The notes under the pieces: model-generated | Told to the model about the DNA's origin: nothing | The model's input: only the letters and a program-made list of their open reading frames with translations | Databases searched by the model: none | NCBI RefSeq assembly: GCF_963555915.1 | Contig: NZ_CAUVXL010000151.1 | Location: 1 to 18,724 of the forward strand | Origin: Protofrankia sp963555915 | GTDB taxonomy: Bacteria > Actinomycetota > Actinomycetes > Frankiales > Frankiaceae | DNA: 18,724 nucleotides | Direction of reading: 5' to 3' | Made by a program: the position numbers and the translations under genes | Shown here: piece after piece, positions 1 through 8,155 of the stretch | How the letters are laid out: each line of letters begins with the position of its first letter | Numbering within the stretch: position 1 is the first letter of the stretch

Positions 1-73
1 TGTGAATCCACTGCTATGGGAGCAGCACGAAAGTCACATCGCTCGAACGACCGCCGACGTGGGGTTCGGACGA
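1..73. repeat. Left terminal inverted repeat with palindrome P1
   Basis: Positions 1-41 are the exact reverse complement of 16967-17007. The similarity continues with mismatches to position 73 (matching 16935-16966; about 67 of 73 by eye). The element is itself an imperfect palindrome: TGTGA at 1-5 pairs with TCACA at 34-38, and CTGCT at 11-15 with AGCAG at 21-25. It lies about 40 bp beyond the stop of the last minus-strand gene, so it could act as a hairpin terminator. It is cut by the window edge. Positions 74-114 are GC-rich and hold nothing else I can name. Confidence 0.85.
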
Positions 74-114
74 CCGCCGGCCTGCCGACGCGAGGCTCGG
101 ACGACGGCGGGGCC

Positions 115-2037
115 TCACGGCGAGATGCGGGTTCCGTTCTGGCGGGCGGCGCGTTCGTAGAGATGGGCGGCCCGCAGCGGGTCACCGTTGCGTTCATGGA
201 GCGCCGCAGCCCCGACAAAGTTATCGGCGAGCTCGGCCTCGAGCGCGTCATCCAGCCAGGTACGCGGTGCCGACGGTGCGGCCGGGACGCGGTTGCGCAG
301 CCTTTTCCACAGCTCTCGGGCACGTTGCACGCCGCCGGCGGGCAGTTGCGGCGTCGGCGTCGGCGCGGCAACCGGCACCACCTCGGGTGGGCGCGGGGTG
401 ACCTGTGCGTCGACCTCCGCCAGCGCCGCGACGGTCTCCGGTGGGAGCTGAAGGTCCAGATCGGGGCCGGGACCGGCCCACAACGTCCAGACCGGCTGGC
501 GGGCGCGCAGGTCGAAGGCGACGGCCCGGTCCGGCAGTGCCACCACGGCAACGTCGTCCACAACGCCGAACAGGGCTTGGCGGGCGCTCTCGGGCAGTCG
601 CGGGCGCGTCCGGTAGCCGACCGGCAGGAACAGCGGACCCGGGCCGAGACGGTACAGCGGTTCACCGATCGGCAGCCGTTCGAGCAAACCGCCGGGGGCG
701 AGCAACAGGTGCCTGTCCCGACCGCGGACGACGAACGCGATCTCGGCGAGTGGGTGCCCCTCCAACAGCGGCGGGACGCTGGCGAGATCGTCGTCGTCGA
801 GGAGCGCCGCGGCGATGTCCACACCGCTGGTGCGGCCCGGCACGATCGCGACCGGCTGCCCATCCAGCCGCCCGTCCAGCCGCAACAACGTGGTGTCCGG
901 TACCGGAATGGTCCGGTCCGGTGGTTCCAACCGGTAGCCGTCGGCGAGCCGGACGAGCGCGGCTCCGTCGCTGGGCTCGCCCAGGCCGACCAGCCGCCAG
1001 CAGCCGAACGAGCCGTCGGCCAGCACCCACGTGCCGGCGTCCACCAGGTCGGCGAGCAGCGGGTCGGGCAGGGCGGACGCCATGGCGTGCTGGAGCAGCA
1101 GCCCGTCGCCGGTGGTCCGGCAGACCAGCACGAACGGGTCATGATCGAGCGCAGCCAGTAGGGACGCGGGCAGCGCCTCCCCCGATGCAGGGGACAGCCG
1201 CAGTTCGGTGGCGACCCGGCCGCCACCGAACGGTCCGGCAGCAGCCCCGGGCAGCACAGGACCGGACAGCAGGGCGTCGAACAGCGGCCCCAGCCGGACC
1301 GGCCGGTAGCTCACCGACAGCCCCAGCTCCAGGACGCGTTGGATGACCTCGCAGGCCAGCGCACCGGGCAGCAGGACCACCGCCTCGGTGGATGTGCCGG
1401 CCGCCACCGGGTGGAGTCCGGCGGTCCGGACCACCTCGACGACGCTCACCGGACGAAGCCCGGACGTCGGCACCGACCCACGGTCGCCGTCCGGTGTGAC
1501 CGGTGTGACCGGTGTGGCGCCCCAGCCACGGTCGGGCCGGAACCATCCGTCGGCGTGGACGAACAGCCGGCCGGACGCGGTTGACACCAGTTCCCGGCCC
1601 AGGTCGAGGCCCATTTCTACGGCCACCCACCAGCCCCCGGCGCTGGCAGTGGTCGAGACGCCTGACGGTTCCTCCAGTCCGTCGGCCCGCAGGAACTGGA
1701 TGCTGTCACGGTGCCCGGTCGCCACGAGTGAGCCGGCAAACACCAACGCCGCGGATGCGGAGCCGAACCTGCCGGCGAGTTCCACCACCTGCGCAGAAAG
1801 GCCGGCGGAGTCAGCGGACCCGTCCGGTCCGGGCTGTCCGGTGGAAGGCTCCGGCCGGACGGTCGGTCCGTTCCGGGCGACCGTGATCGGGATCGGGATC
1901 GGGATCGCGTCCGGGGGCGTGGGCTCCGGTAGCGGGGATGCCTGCGGAACGGGAACCTCGTCCGGCCGGATCTCGTCGAGACTGAAAGCACGTCGCCCCT
2001 GACCGGAGACCGGACGATCATCGGGACCCAGGGTCAT
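115..2037 (-). CDS. Large accessory protein of the ATPase/conjugation locus, C-terminal TPR-like helices
   Basis: A 640-aa protein of unknown function and the last gene of the minus-strand operon. It starts at an ATG 3 nt after the preceding stop codon (TAG-CCG-ATG), so it is probably translated by coupling. Residues 1 to about 80 are a Pro/Glu-rich linker containing an IPIPIPI repeat. The middle (about 85-560) is hydrophobic and probably several beta-rich domains with no catalytic motif I recognise. The last ~48 residues contain a helical hairpin of TPR type (AAALHERNGDPLRAAHLYER). No signal peptide or membrane span is seen. Proteins of this layout occur as uncharacterised 'X' components in FtsH/vWA/MoxR ternary systems; I infer a scaffold or client-recognition role from position. 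I saw no vWA MIDAS motif in it. Confidence 0.8.
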   Translation of the reverse strand: MTLGPDDRPVSGQGRRAFSLDEIRPDEVPVPQASPLPEPTPPDAIPIPIPITVARNGPTVRPEPSTGQPGPDGSADSAGLSAQVVELAGRFGSASAALVFAGSLVATGHRDSIQFLRADGLEEPSGVSTTASAGGWWVAVEMGLDLGRELVSTASGRLFVHADGWFRPDRGWGATPVTPVTPDGDRGSVPTSGLRPVSVVEVVRTAGLHPVAAGTSTEAVVLLPGALACEVIQRVLELGLSVSYRPVRLGPLFDALLSGPVLPGAAAGPFGGGRVATELRLSPASGEALPASLLAALDHDPFVLVCRTTGDGLLLQHAMASALPDPLLADLVDAGTWVLADGSFGCWRLVGLGEPSDGAALVRLADGYRLEPPDRTIPVPDTTLLRLDGRLDGQPVAIVPGRTSGVDIAAALLDDDDLASVPPLLEGHPLAEIAFVVRGRDRHLLLAPGGLLERLPIGEPLYRLGPGPLFLPVGYRTRPRLPESARQALFGVVDDVAVVALPDRAVAFDLRARQPVWTLWAGPGPDLDLQLPPETVAALAEVDAQVTPRPPEVVPVAAPTPTPQLPAGGVQRARELWKRLRNRVPAAPSAPRTWLDDALEAELADNFVGAAALHERNGDPLRAAHLYERAARQNGTRISP

Positions 2038-2040
2038 CGG

Positions 2041-2733
2041 CTACCCCGCGGACAGGCTGGTCGTGGGCCCGGCTGCTGTTGTTGACACAGCGCCGGAGGG
2101 CAGGGTCAGTTCGGTGTGCAGCACCCGCGCCGACCATTCAGCCCACCGTTGCTCCGCGCCGGTGCGGCGACCGCGCACGGCCGCGGCGAAGACGAGAGCG
2201 ACCTGGTCATAGCGGTAGGCGGCCTCGGCCAGCACAACCGCCCATTCCTCGATGCGGCGGCTGGCGGAGTTCGCCGGCCAGGCGGGTTCGGTAACCGACG
2301 GCCCGGCCAGCATCGCCTGGACGTCGGCGAGCACGGGAAGGATATGCCGGTCGGGTAGCCCGTCGGCGACATCGCAGCGGGCCAGCACCTGTCGACGCAA
2401 CAGGGCGTCGAACATCGCCGCGACCGCCGGCTCGGCCTGGCCGGCCTGGCCGGATGGATGGGATGGGTGGGATGGGTGGGATGGGTGGCCCAGCAGCAAT
2501 GCGCGGGCGGCGGCCGGGTCACCCACCTCATGGGCAAGTGTCCAGGCCGCCACGTGGACGAGACCGGCCGCGGTGTAGTCCGCGGCGGCGTCCCGGTACC
2601 GACCGAGCTGGGCGTACAGGTCGGCCGACCGCGGGAACAGGCCGGCGTCCCGGTAGCAGCGCGCGGCCTCGGCAACCTGCCCGGCCCGCAGGTAGCAGGT
2701 CGCGGCCCGGTCGAGCAACGGGGCGTCAGTCAC
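2041..2733 (-). CDS. TPR-like solenoid accessory protein
   Basis: A 230-aa protein. I chose the GTG at 2733 because it overlaps the end of the upstream 91-aa gene by 8 nt and begins directly before a clear helical-repeat domain. The longer reading from 2922 adds only Ser/Pro/Arg-rich sequence antisense in character and overlapping the neighbour. Residues about 9-65 carry alternating helices (CYLRAGQVAEAARCYRDAGL) of TPR/SEL1-like type. Residues 83-94 are four HPS tripeptides encoded by a 9-bp tandem repeat. The remainder is Ala/Leu-rich helix. It is probably a protein-protein interaction subunit partnering the downstream 640-aa protein, which ends in a similar hairpin. No enzyme motif is visible. 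Confidence 0.8.
   Translation of the reverse strand: MTDAPLLDRAATCYLRAGQVAEAARCYRDAGLFPRSADLYAQLGRYRDAAADYTAAGLVHVAAWTLAHEVGDPAAARALLLGHPSHPSHPSHPSGQAGQAEPAVAAMFDALLRRQVLARCDVADGLPDRHILPVLADVQAMLAGPSVTEPAWPANSASRRIEEWAVVLAEAAYRYDQVALVFAAAVRGRRTGAEQRWAEWSARVLHTELTLPSGAVSTTAAGPTTSLSAG
2452..2487. repeat. 9-bp tandem repeat, 4 units, in frame
   Basis: Four consecutive 9-bp units related to GGATGGGTG lie inside the TPR-like gene and encode HPS x4 on the minus strand. Any change in unit number would keep the reading frame. Confidence 0.9.
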
Positions 2734-3001
2734 GGAGCCGTGGCCCCCCTTCGGCCCTTTGTTCGGTCGAGGGCTCCTCGGTCGGCCGCTGCCCGACCTG
2801 CTCGCGGCCGGCCGGTGCGACCTGCGGAGCTTCCTGCTCGATGAGGGCGCTGTTCTCGACGATGCGGGCGATGTCGGCGGTGACCCGGTCGTGGCGGGCG
2901 TCGTGGTCGATGGCGGGCGCACCCTCTCCGGTGTCCTCGACGCGGAACACCTCGACCTCGCCCGTGTCGGCGCGGTAGCGGAACTTCACCCGGACCCGCA
3001 T
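2726..3001 (-). CDS. Small charged accessory protein (91 aa)
   Basis: The protein begins with a strongly beta-like segment (MRVRVKFRYRADTGEVEVFR), followed by a helical region with DHDARHDR and a disordered Glu/Pro/Arg-rich tail. It is preceded by GGGGG 7 nt before the ATG and by an 86-bp gap, so it may have its own translation initiation, unlike most genes here. The first ~55 residues look like the conserved core; the tail probably varies. The start resembles small DUF2997-like proteins and the short 'X' components of FtsH ternary systems, but I cannot assign a family. It ends in RLRD, so it has no C-terminal glycine and is a poor ubiquitin-like modifier candidate. Confidence 0.75.
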   Translation of the reverse strand: MRVRVKFRYRADTGEVEVFRVEDTGEGAPAIDHDARHDRVTADIARIVENSALIEQEAPQVAPAGREQVGQRPTEEPSTEQRAEGGPRLRD

Positions 3002-3008
3002 ACGTTCA

Positions 3009-3013
3009 CCCCC
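3009..3013 (-). promoter_or_regulatory. Ribosome binding site of the 91-aa gene
   Basis: Minus-strand GGGGG lies 7 nt upstream of the ATG at 3001. The 86-bp gap (3002-3087) behind it is one of the few untranslated gaps in the operon. It also contains a short direct repeat (CAGACCGT twice, plus strand), but no convincing terminator. Confidence 0.5.
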
Positions 3014-3087
3014 GTATCCTCACGTTCCGCAACCAACACGAACCGTCACGAATTTGCAGATTTACAGCTCTTCAGACCGTCAGACCG

Positions 3088-3861
3088 TCAGATCTGCAGC
3101 TCGAACTCGATGTCGAGAACGCCGCCGTTCTCCGAGCAGGTGATGCCCTCGGCGCGCCTGGCTCGGGCGTAGGCCAGGATCGCGTCCCGGTAGGCGCCGG
3201 CCAGCGCCTGATGGAAAATGTTGCGCCCCTGGATGCCGACGGCGACCAGCCGGGTCGCCGCCTCCCGGCGCAGCGCCTCGACGCGGGCGGTCGCGGCTTG
3301 CGCCAGGGCGGCGTCCGCGCGGGCCACGGCGGCGGCTTCCACAGCGGTGCCTTCGGCGTCGTCGGCCTGCGCCCGGGCGGCGGCGAGCAGCGCGTCGACC
3401 TGGGCATCGACGGCCCGGGCGGCGTTGCGTTCGGCGTCCCGGCGCGCGTGGGTCTCCGTCCGGCCGCCGTAGTTGTCGTCGTAGTAGGTGCCTTCGCCCT
3501 CACCTTCGACGGTTTCGGCGAGCTGTCCGCGTACGACGGTGGCGACTTCGGCGGACGCCGCCACCTCGGCGGCAACCTCCGCGACGATCTCCAGTTCGCG
3601 GGTGGCCGGGTGGTAGAGCAGGTAGCCGCCGTCGAGGGCGTGTCGGAACGACTCACCGTCCCGTTCCCACCCGTCGGTGCGGGCGAGGACGCCGCTCAGC
3701 GCGGCCAGGGTGGGCGCGCCGATGCTGCTGCCCAGCGGCTCGCGGACCCGTGCGTCCCCGACGGCCTGTCCACGCCGGGTCACCTGGCGGCGGACCTCCT
3801 GCTCCCAGGCGTCGGTCAGATCACGGGTGGCGCGGACGCGGACCCGACGTGGGTTACACAT
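3088..3861 (-). CDS. FtsH-ternary-type accessory protein with coiled-coil middle
   Basis: A 257-aa protein overlapping the end of the MoxR gene by 8 nt. It opens with a basic, Arg-rich start (MCNPRRVRVRATRDLTDAWE). A globular region follows (to ~95). Residues about 130-210 form a long Ala/Glu/Arg helix that is probably coiled coil. The C-terminus is a compact beta segment (GGVLDIEFELQI). From memory this 'MCNPRRV' start is typical of actinobacterial proteins placed next to MoxR and FtsH-like ATPases in ternary systems, but I cannot confirm a Pfam name here. It is probably an adaptor coupling the two ATPases or a substrate sensor. No catalytic residues are recognised. Confidence 0.8.
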   Translation of the reverse strand: MCNPRRVRVRATRDLTDAWEQEVRRQVTRRGQAVGDARVREPLGSSIGAPTLAALSGVLARTDGWERDGESFRHALDGGYLLYHPATRELEIVAEVAAEVAASAEVATVVRGQLAETVEGEGEGTYYDDNYGGRTETHARRDAERNAARAVDAQVDALLAAARAQADDAEGTAVEAAAVARADAALAQAATARVEALRREAATRLVAVGIQGRNIFHQALAGAYRDAILAYARARRAEGITCSENGGVLDIEFELQI

Positions 3862-5137
3862 CGACCAGCCCCTCCTCGGCGAATCGTTCCCGGAAGATGG
3901 TCAGCGTCTCCCGCTGATGCTGCTGGACGCCGGCGAGCAGGTCGCGGGCGTCGGGATGCTCGCGGCGCAGTTCCAGGGCGAGCCGCTGACCGCGCCGCAG
4001 CAGCTCCTTGAACTCCTCGGCCCCGGCGACCCGTTCGCGCTGGCCGACCAGCTCGGTGAGGTCGATCCGCAGCTCGCCGAGGCTGCGGACGGTGTGGCCC
4101 GGCTGGTCGACGGGAATGCCTGCGTCGGCGGCGATCCGGCGCATCGTCTGTTCGTCCCGCGGGTTCGTCCACAGGTGGACGAGCGGAGCCAGATCGGCGA
4201 TCTCCGCGGCGGCGCGGGTGGCGAGCAGCGCGGACGCCGCGAACGTCTTCTGCGCCTTCACCGCGCGCCGGTCGGAGAAGGCGACGCCCTCGGCGCGCAG
4301 CGAGCGCACGATGCGGGCGAACGGTCCGCGCACAGCGGTCAGGTCGATGTCGGCGACGGCGCGTTGCAGGGTCAGCAGGTCGGCGAGACTGAAACCGACC
4401 CGGGTCCGCGCGGCCGGCTCGTCCGACGGTCCGGACAACCGTCCGGACCGTCCTCCGGATGGACCGGATGGACCGGATGGACCGGATGGACCGGACGGAC
4501 CGGGAACGCCGGCAAGGTTGATCAGAGTCTGTTCGCCGCGCCAGCCGAGCGCGAGAACATCCTCGATGTCGTCGTCTGGCACGTAGTCGAGCCGGCAGCG
4601 CAGCAGGAACCGGTCACTGAACGCGGCCAGCACCGGGTCGTCCGGGATGTCGTTGGACGACCCGAGCAGCGTGATCAGGTTGGCCGGGACAGCCTGGGCG
4701 CCGTTGTGGAAGGTCCGCTCGTTGATGAGGGTGAGCAGCGTGTTGAGGATCGCCGAGCTGCCCTGGAACACCTCGTCCAGGAACGCGATATCGGCTTCGG
4801 GGAGCATCCCGGCCGTGTTGACCTGGTAGACGCCCTCGGTCTGGAACCGTCGGATGTCGACCGGCCCGTACAGCTCGGCGGGTTCGGTGAACCGGGTGAG
4901 CAGGTAGCTGAAGTAGCGGGCGTCGAGCATCCGCCGGAAGCGTTCCAGCAGGCTGGTCTTGGCGGTTCCGGGCGGCCCGACGAGCAGGACGTGCTCACGG
5001 CACAGGACGGCCAGCGCGACCAGGTCGACCGCTTCGTCCCGGCCGACGAAGCTCTGCTTGACGTCGTGGAGCCGGGTGGCGAAGGTCCGGGCCAGCACCC
5101 TGGTCGGCTGGTCCAGCACTGGTGTGGTCGTGGTCAT
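3854..5137 (-). CDS. MoxR-family AAA+ ATPase
   Basis: A 427-aa ATPase of the MoxR/RavA class, which acts as a chaperone-like remodeller, typically with a vWA partner. Walker A is GPPGTAKT at residues 54-61, Walker B IAFLDE at 117-122, sensor 1 SSND at about 160-163, and the arginine finger lies in FSDRF (about R176). All are intact, so it should hydrolyse ATP. Residues 212-227 are a run of GPS tripeptides inserted between the core and lid, made by a 9-bp tandem repeat. The C-terminal ~180 residues are the helical lid plus extension. The ATG overlaps the upstream FtsH-like gene by 4 nt (ATGA). Paired with that ATPase and the vWA protein, it forms the expected ternary core. Confidence 0.95.
   Translation of the reverse strand: MTTTTPVLDQPTRVLARTFATRLHDVKQSFVGRDEAVDLVALAVLCREHVLLVGPPGTAKTSLLERFRRMLDARYFSYLLTRFTEPAELYGPVDIRRFQTEGVYQVNTAGMLPEADIAFLDEVFQGSSAILNTLLTLINERTFHNGAQAVPANLITLLGSSNDIPDDPVLAAFSDRFLLRCRLDYVPDDDIEDVLALGWRGEQTLINLAGVPGPSGPSGPSGPSGPSGGRSGRLSGPSDEPAARTRVGFSLADLLTLQRAVADIDLTAVRGPFARIVRSLRAEGVAFSDRRAVKAQKTFAASALLATRAAAEIADLAPLVHLWTNPRDEQTMRRIAADAGIPVDQPGHTVRSLGELRIDLTELVGQRERVAGAEEFKELLRRGQRLALELRREHPDARDLLAGVQQHQRETLTIFRERFAEEGLVDV
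4455..4499. repeat. 9-bp tandem repeat, 5 units, in frame
   Basis: Five units of CCGG(A)(T/C)GGA occur inside the MoxR gene and encode GPS repeats on the minus strand in the core-lid linker. Confidence 0.9.
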
Positions 5138-7227
5138 GATGCGGTGATCTCTTCCCCATCGGTGATGATCGGAACCATATCCGTGACGCTCCGGCGCCCA
5201 GCGACCCCGGTGAGCCTGATCGGGCCGACCAGGGTCACCCGGCGCTGGCCGTCACCGGAACGACCGAGCCGGGGGTTCTTCTCCCGCTCCCGTTGCCCGC
5301 GGGCCGCCTTCAGCGCCCCGATCAGCTCGCCGAGCCGGCGGGCGTCGGCGCGTCGCCGGTCGGCTCCGACCAGCTCGTCGGCGCGGCCGTCGCGGAACAC
5401 CGAGCGGATCTCGTCGCCGTTGAGCCCCTCGGTGACCCGCGCGATCCCGTCCACCAGCGCTGGACTCACCGGAATACCGAAGTGGTCGGCGTGCACCCGG
5501 GCGATCTCCCGGCGGGCATCCTCCTGCGGAAGGTCGATTCTGATCGGCCGGAACCGGCTCGGCCGCAGCAGAGCGTCATCGATCAGATCGATCCGGTTGG
5601 TCGTACCGATGATCAGAACTGGCACCTCGGGCCGGAAACCGTCCAACTCGGTGAGCAACTGGGCCACGATCGCGTTGCCCGCCCGGCTGCCGCCGTCGTC
5701 CCGGCCGGAGCGCCTGGCCGCAATCGAGTCGAACTCGTCGAAGACGACCACGGCCGGGGCGTTGCGGCGGGCCTCGGCGAACAGTTCACGGACCTTGCGT
5801 TCGCTCTCCCCGACATACATGTCGGTGACCTCCGGCCCGCTGACCACCAGGATGGTGGCGGCCAGGCGGGCGGCCACGGCCTTGGCGAACAGCGTCTTGC
5901 CCGTCCCCGGCGGGCCGTGGAAGATGAACCCGCGTGGCACCAGGTCGTGGCGCAGATGCTCGGGCAGGTCGACGGCACCGCCGACGATGGTAAGCGCCCG
6001 TTCCAGCTCGGCCTTGACGTCCCCATAGCCGCCGATCGCCGAGAACGGCACGTTCGGCACCTCGAACGAGCTGGATGTGCGGGCCTTGAACACCCGCAGC
6101 TCGTGGCGCAGGTCGGCGAAGGTCGGCCGCCGAGCCGCGCCGATCGCCGGCCGATGCTGGTGGTAGGCGAACCGCAGGGCGTTGCGGAACCGGACGGCGT
6201 TCATCCCGGCCACGTACTTGTACAGGTCGGTCGCGTCGAAACCGTCGAACAGCTCGGCCTCTGCGCGGGTGACCAGCGCCCGGCCGACCGGCACCCGCTC
6301 ACCGGAGCGGGTCGTCACCTCCCGGGGCAGGATCTCGATCGACAGCCGCACCGCGAACCGGTTGGCCAGCACCTCGGGGATCACCAGGGACGGGTCGGTG
6401 AACGCCAGCAGCACGCAGGCGCTGCGCTCGTAGAGGACGTCGGTGAGCTCGCGGGCCTCGCTCGTCAGCGTCGCGTCAGTGCCGCCGGCCAGCAGATCCA
6501 GGTGCGGCACGACGACCACGTCACCCGGCTTGGCGTCGGTGACGGCGACCTGCAGGGCGGCCAGCAGTTCGGCGCGGCGCCCGCCGCCGAGCGGGGTCGC
6601 ATCCCCCAGGCCGCTCGCCATTCCCGGCGCCATTCCCGACGCCGTCCCGGCCGCTGCGGACCCGCCGCCGAGCCGGAGCATCCGCGCCGACCGGCCGGAC
6701 CGCCCGGCGATCTCGTGCGCCAGGTGTTCGACCAGCAACTTCTCGCACCGGATGAGGACGGACAGGCCGCTTTCCAGGTACGCGACGGCCCGGTTGATCT
6801 CCATATCATGCGCGATCAGGACGGCTTCCCGCTCGCTCAGCGTCTCCGGATGGCCCAGTTCCGCGGCCACGCCCGACCCGGCCATGCCCTGTCCGGCCAT
6901 GCCGGCCCCGGCGTCGGCAGCGGGCCCGATACCGGTTGCCGACCCGCTGTCCTGGGGTGAGCGGGCCGCGACGAGGGTCGTCAGGTCGAGGCCGGGAGGG
7001 GGATAGAGCGGGGTCGACGGGTCGAATTCGACCAGTTCCAGGACGAATCGTCCGACCGGCACGTCCAGATAGGCGGAATCAAGCGGGGTGAGACTGAACG
7101 CCGGCAGATCGGCCAGCAGCTCACCGAGGGTGAGATCCGGCTCGTCGGTCCCGGCCAGCACGTAGCGGTCGTGGAACGCCGTCCGGTCCAGCGGTACGAG
7201 CGTCAGGCTGCGCATCCGGCCGCTCAT
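5134..7227 (-). CDS. FtsH/CDC48-like AAA ATPase with an inactive first AAA domain
   Basis: A 697-aa soluble ATPase. The ATG at 7227 overlaps the upstream stop by 4 nt; the much longer open frame upstream of it is antisense-like and excluded. Residues 1-90 are an N-domain, and 95-125 a Gly/Met/Ala linker. Residues about 140-300 look like a degenerate AAA domain: the P-loop position reads GLSVLIRCEKLL (no GKT) and the Walker B position VVVVPHLD (no DE). Residues 390-600 are a canonical classic AAA domain: Walker A GPPGTGKT 438-445, pore loop MYVG 470-473, Walker B VVVFDEFD 493-500, sensor TTN 542-544, Arg residues in LLRPSRF. There is no membrane segment and no HEXXH M41 protease domain, so it is an unfoldase/remodeller rather than a protease. 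Confidence 0.93.
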   Translation of the reverse strand: MSGRMRSLTLVPLDRTAFHDRYVLAGTDEPDLTLGELLADLPAFSLTPLDSAYLDVPVGRFVLELVEFDPSTPLYPPPGLDLTTLVAARSPQDSGSATGIGPAADAGAGMAGQGMAGSGVAAELGHPETLSEREAVLIAHDMEINRAVAYLESGLSVLIRCEKLLVEHLAHEIAGRSGRSARMLRLGGGSAAAGTASGMAPGMASGLGDATPLGGGRRAELLAALQVAVTDAKPGDVVVVPHLDLLAGGTDATLTSEARELTDVLYERSACVLLAFTDPSLVIPEVLANRFAVRLSIEILPREVTTRSGERVPVGRALVTRAEAELFDGFDATDLYKYVAGMNAVRFRNALRFAYHQHRPAIGAARRPTFADLRHELRVFKARTSSSFEVPNVPFSAIGGYGDVKAELERALTIVGGAVDLPEHLRHDLVPRGFIFHGPPGTGKTLFAKAVAARLAATILVVSGPEVTDMYVGESERKVRELFAEARRNAPAVVVFDEFDSIAARRSGRDDGGSRAGNAIVAQLLTELDGFRPEVPVLIIGTTNRIDLIDDALLRPSRFRPIRIDLPQEDARREIARVHADHFGIPVSPALVDGIARVTEGLNGDEIRSVFRDGRADELVGADRRRADARRLGELIGALKAARGQREREKNPRLGRSGDGQRRVTLVGPIRLTGVAGRRSVTDMVPIITDGEEITAS

Positions 7228-8108
7228 GCCGCGCCTGCCGACAGGCCGAGCCGGTACCGCCGGACGAGGTTCAGCGCGTCGCGGTGGCCGTCCAGGAGCG
7301 TCCGGGAGCGGATCAGTTCCGGGTCCCGCTGGTTCAGGGCGACCAGCGGCGCCCAGAATCCGACGGTGGCGACGGGCAGGTCGTCGGGCAGGCCGAAACC
7401 GGACAGCGCCCTGGCCGCCCAGGTCAACCGGCGGTCCCAGTCGGCGCCGTGGCGCAGCCGGGCCAGCAGGTAGGTGTCGAGCACGACGCCCGGATGATCG
7501 TGGGACAGCCGGGTCAGCAGTTCCGCGCGCCAGGTGAGCACCGCGGGGTCCGGTGACCATCCGGCGAGCGCCGCGGTCAGCACCGTCCGCCCGCGCGGTC
7601 GACCGAGCAGATCGATGGCGGCCGCGACTTCCGTCGCGGTGGCACCGGCGCTCACCCGGCTGGCCGCCGGCCGGAACAGCACGGCGGTCAGCGTGGACGC
7701 CCGCAGCAGCGTGTCTGCCAGCTCGGGCACGGCCCGGCACGCCGCGAGCGTCGGCGCGACCACCGCATGCCGGGCGAGGGCGTCGGCCCAGCCATCGGTC
7801 GCCGGTCGCAGTGCCGGGGCCGCTTCGGCGAGCGCCCGCGCCGGGCCAGTCTGCGCCCGACCGCCGACCGCGGCGGCCAGCAGCAGCGCCCCCGCACCGA
7901 CCGGCGACCGGTCTGCGAACGGGGGTGATCCCGCCCCGAGCCTCGCGGCCGTGTCGCGGGTCAGCTCCCGCAGCGCCGTCAGCGTGGCGGCGGCGGGATG
8001 GGCGAGCGCGCCGGTTTCCCGCAACGGGCCGACCGGCGGTGGCGCCGACCATCCGGTGGTGTCACCGGCCCAGGCGAGCACGCGGCACGCGGTCGTCTCC
8101 GCGTTCAT
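7224..8108 (-). CDS. Ala/Leu-rich helical accessory protein, unknown function
   Basis: A 294-aa predicted all-helical protein with no recognised motif, rich in Ala, Leu and Arg. It lies between JAB and the FtsH-like ATPase and shares a 4-nt overlap with the latter, so the two are probably made together and may form a complex. The ATG at 8108 is the last of three evenly spaced ATGAAC starts in the 47-bp gap after JAB. There is no signal peptide: the N-terminus MNAETTACRVLAWAG is not followed by a hydrophobic span typical of export. Likely an 'X' subunit of the ternary complex; inferred from context only. Confidence 0.75.
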   Translation of the reverse strand: MNAETTACRVLAWAGDTTGWSAPPPVGPLRETGALAHPAAATLTALRELTRDTAARLGAGSPPFADRSPVGAGALLLAAAVGGRAQTGPARALAEAAPALRPATDGWADALARHAVVAPTLAACRAVPELADTLLRASTLTAVLFRPAASRVSAGATATEVAAAIDLLGRPRGRTVLTAALAGWSPDPAVLTWRAELLTRLSHDHPGVVLDTYLLARLRHGADWDRRLTWAARALSGFGLPDDLPVATVGFWAPLVALNQRDPELIRSRTLLDGHRDALNLVRRYRLGLSAGAA

Positions 8109-8142
8109 CCGGCGGCCCGGTTCATCCGACAGCCCTGTTCAT
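8105..8142 (-). promoter_or_regulatory. Triplicated ATGAAC start region with two 6-codon mini-ORFs
   Basis: Minus-strand ATGAAC occurs at 8142, 8125 and 8108, exactly 17 nt apart. The first two open tiny frames (MNRAVG and MNRAAG). Each ends in a TGA that overlaps the next ATG as ATGA, so ribosomes could step from one to the next and then into the 294-aa gene. Confidence 0.55.
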
Positions 8143-8155
8143 CTGATGGGCACCG

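Noticed and set aside
115..2037. vWA domain in the 640-aa protein
   Set aside because: No D-x-S-x-S strand or following helix pattern found; DGSFG-type matches lack the context.
2726..3001. The 91-aa protein as the ubiquitin-like modifier
   Set aside because: It ends in RLRD after a disordered tail with no C-terminal glycine and shows no beta-grasp pattern beyond an N-terminal strand pair.
3677..6028. 783-codon plus-strand open frame opposite the MoxR and FtsH-like genes
   Set aside because: A shadow of GC-rich coding sequence; Arg/Ser-rich with no motif, and the minus strand carries intact ATPase motifs across the same bases.
5134..7227. FtsH protease proper
   Set aside because: No transmembrane segments and no HEXXH M41 domain; only the AAA part resembles FtsH/CDC48.
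7228..8052. Open frame extending the FtsH-like ATPase upstream by about 275 codons
   Set aside because: It overlaps the 294-aa gene in another frame, is Arg/Gly-rich shadow sequence, and the ATG at 7227 has a 4-nt overlap with the preceding stop as elsewhere in the operon.
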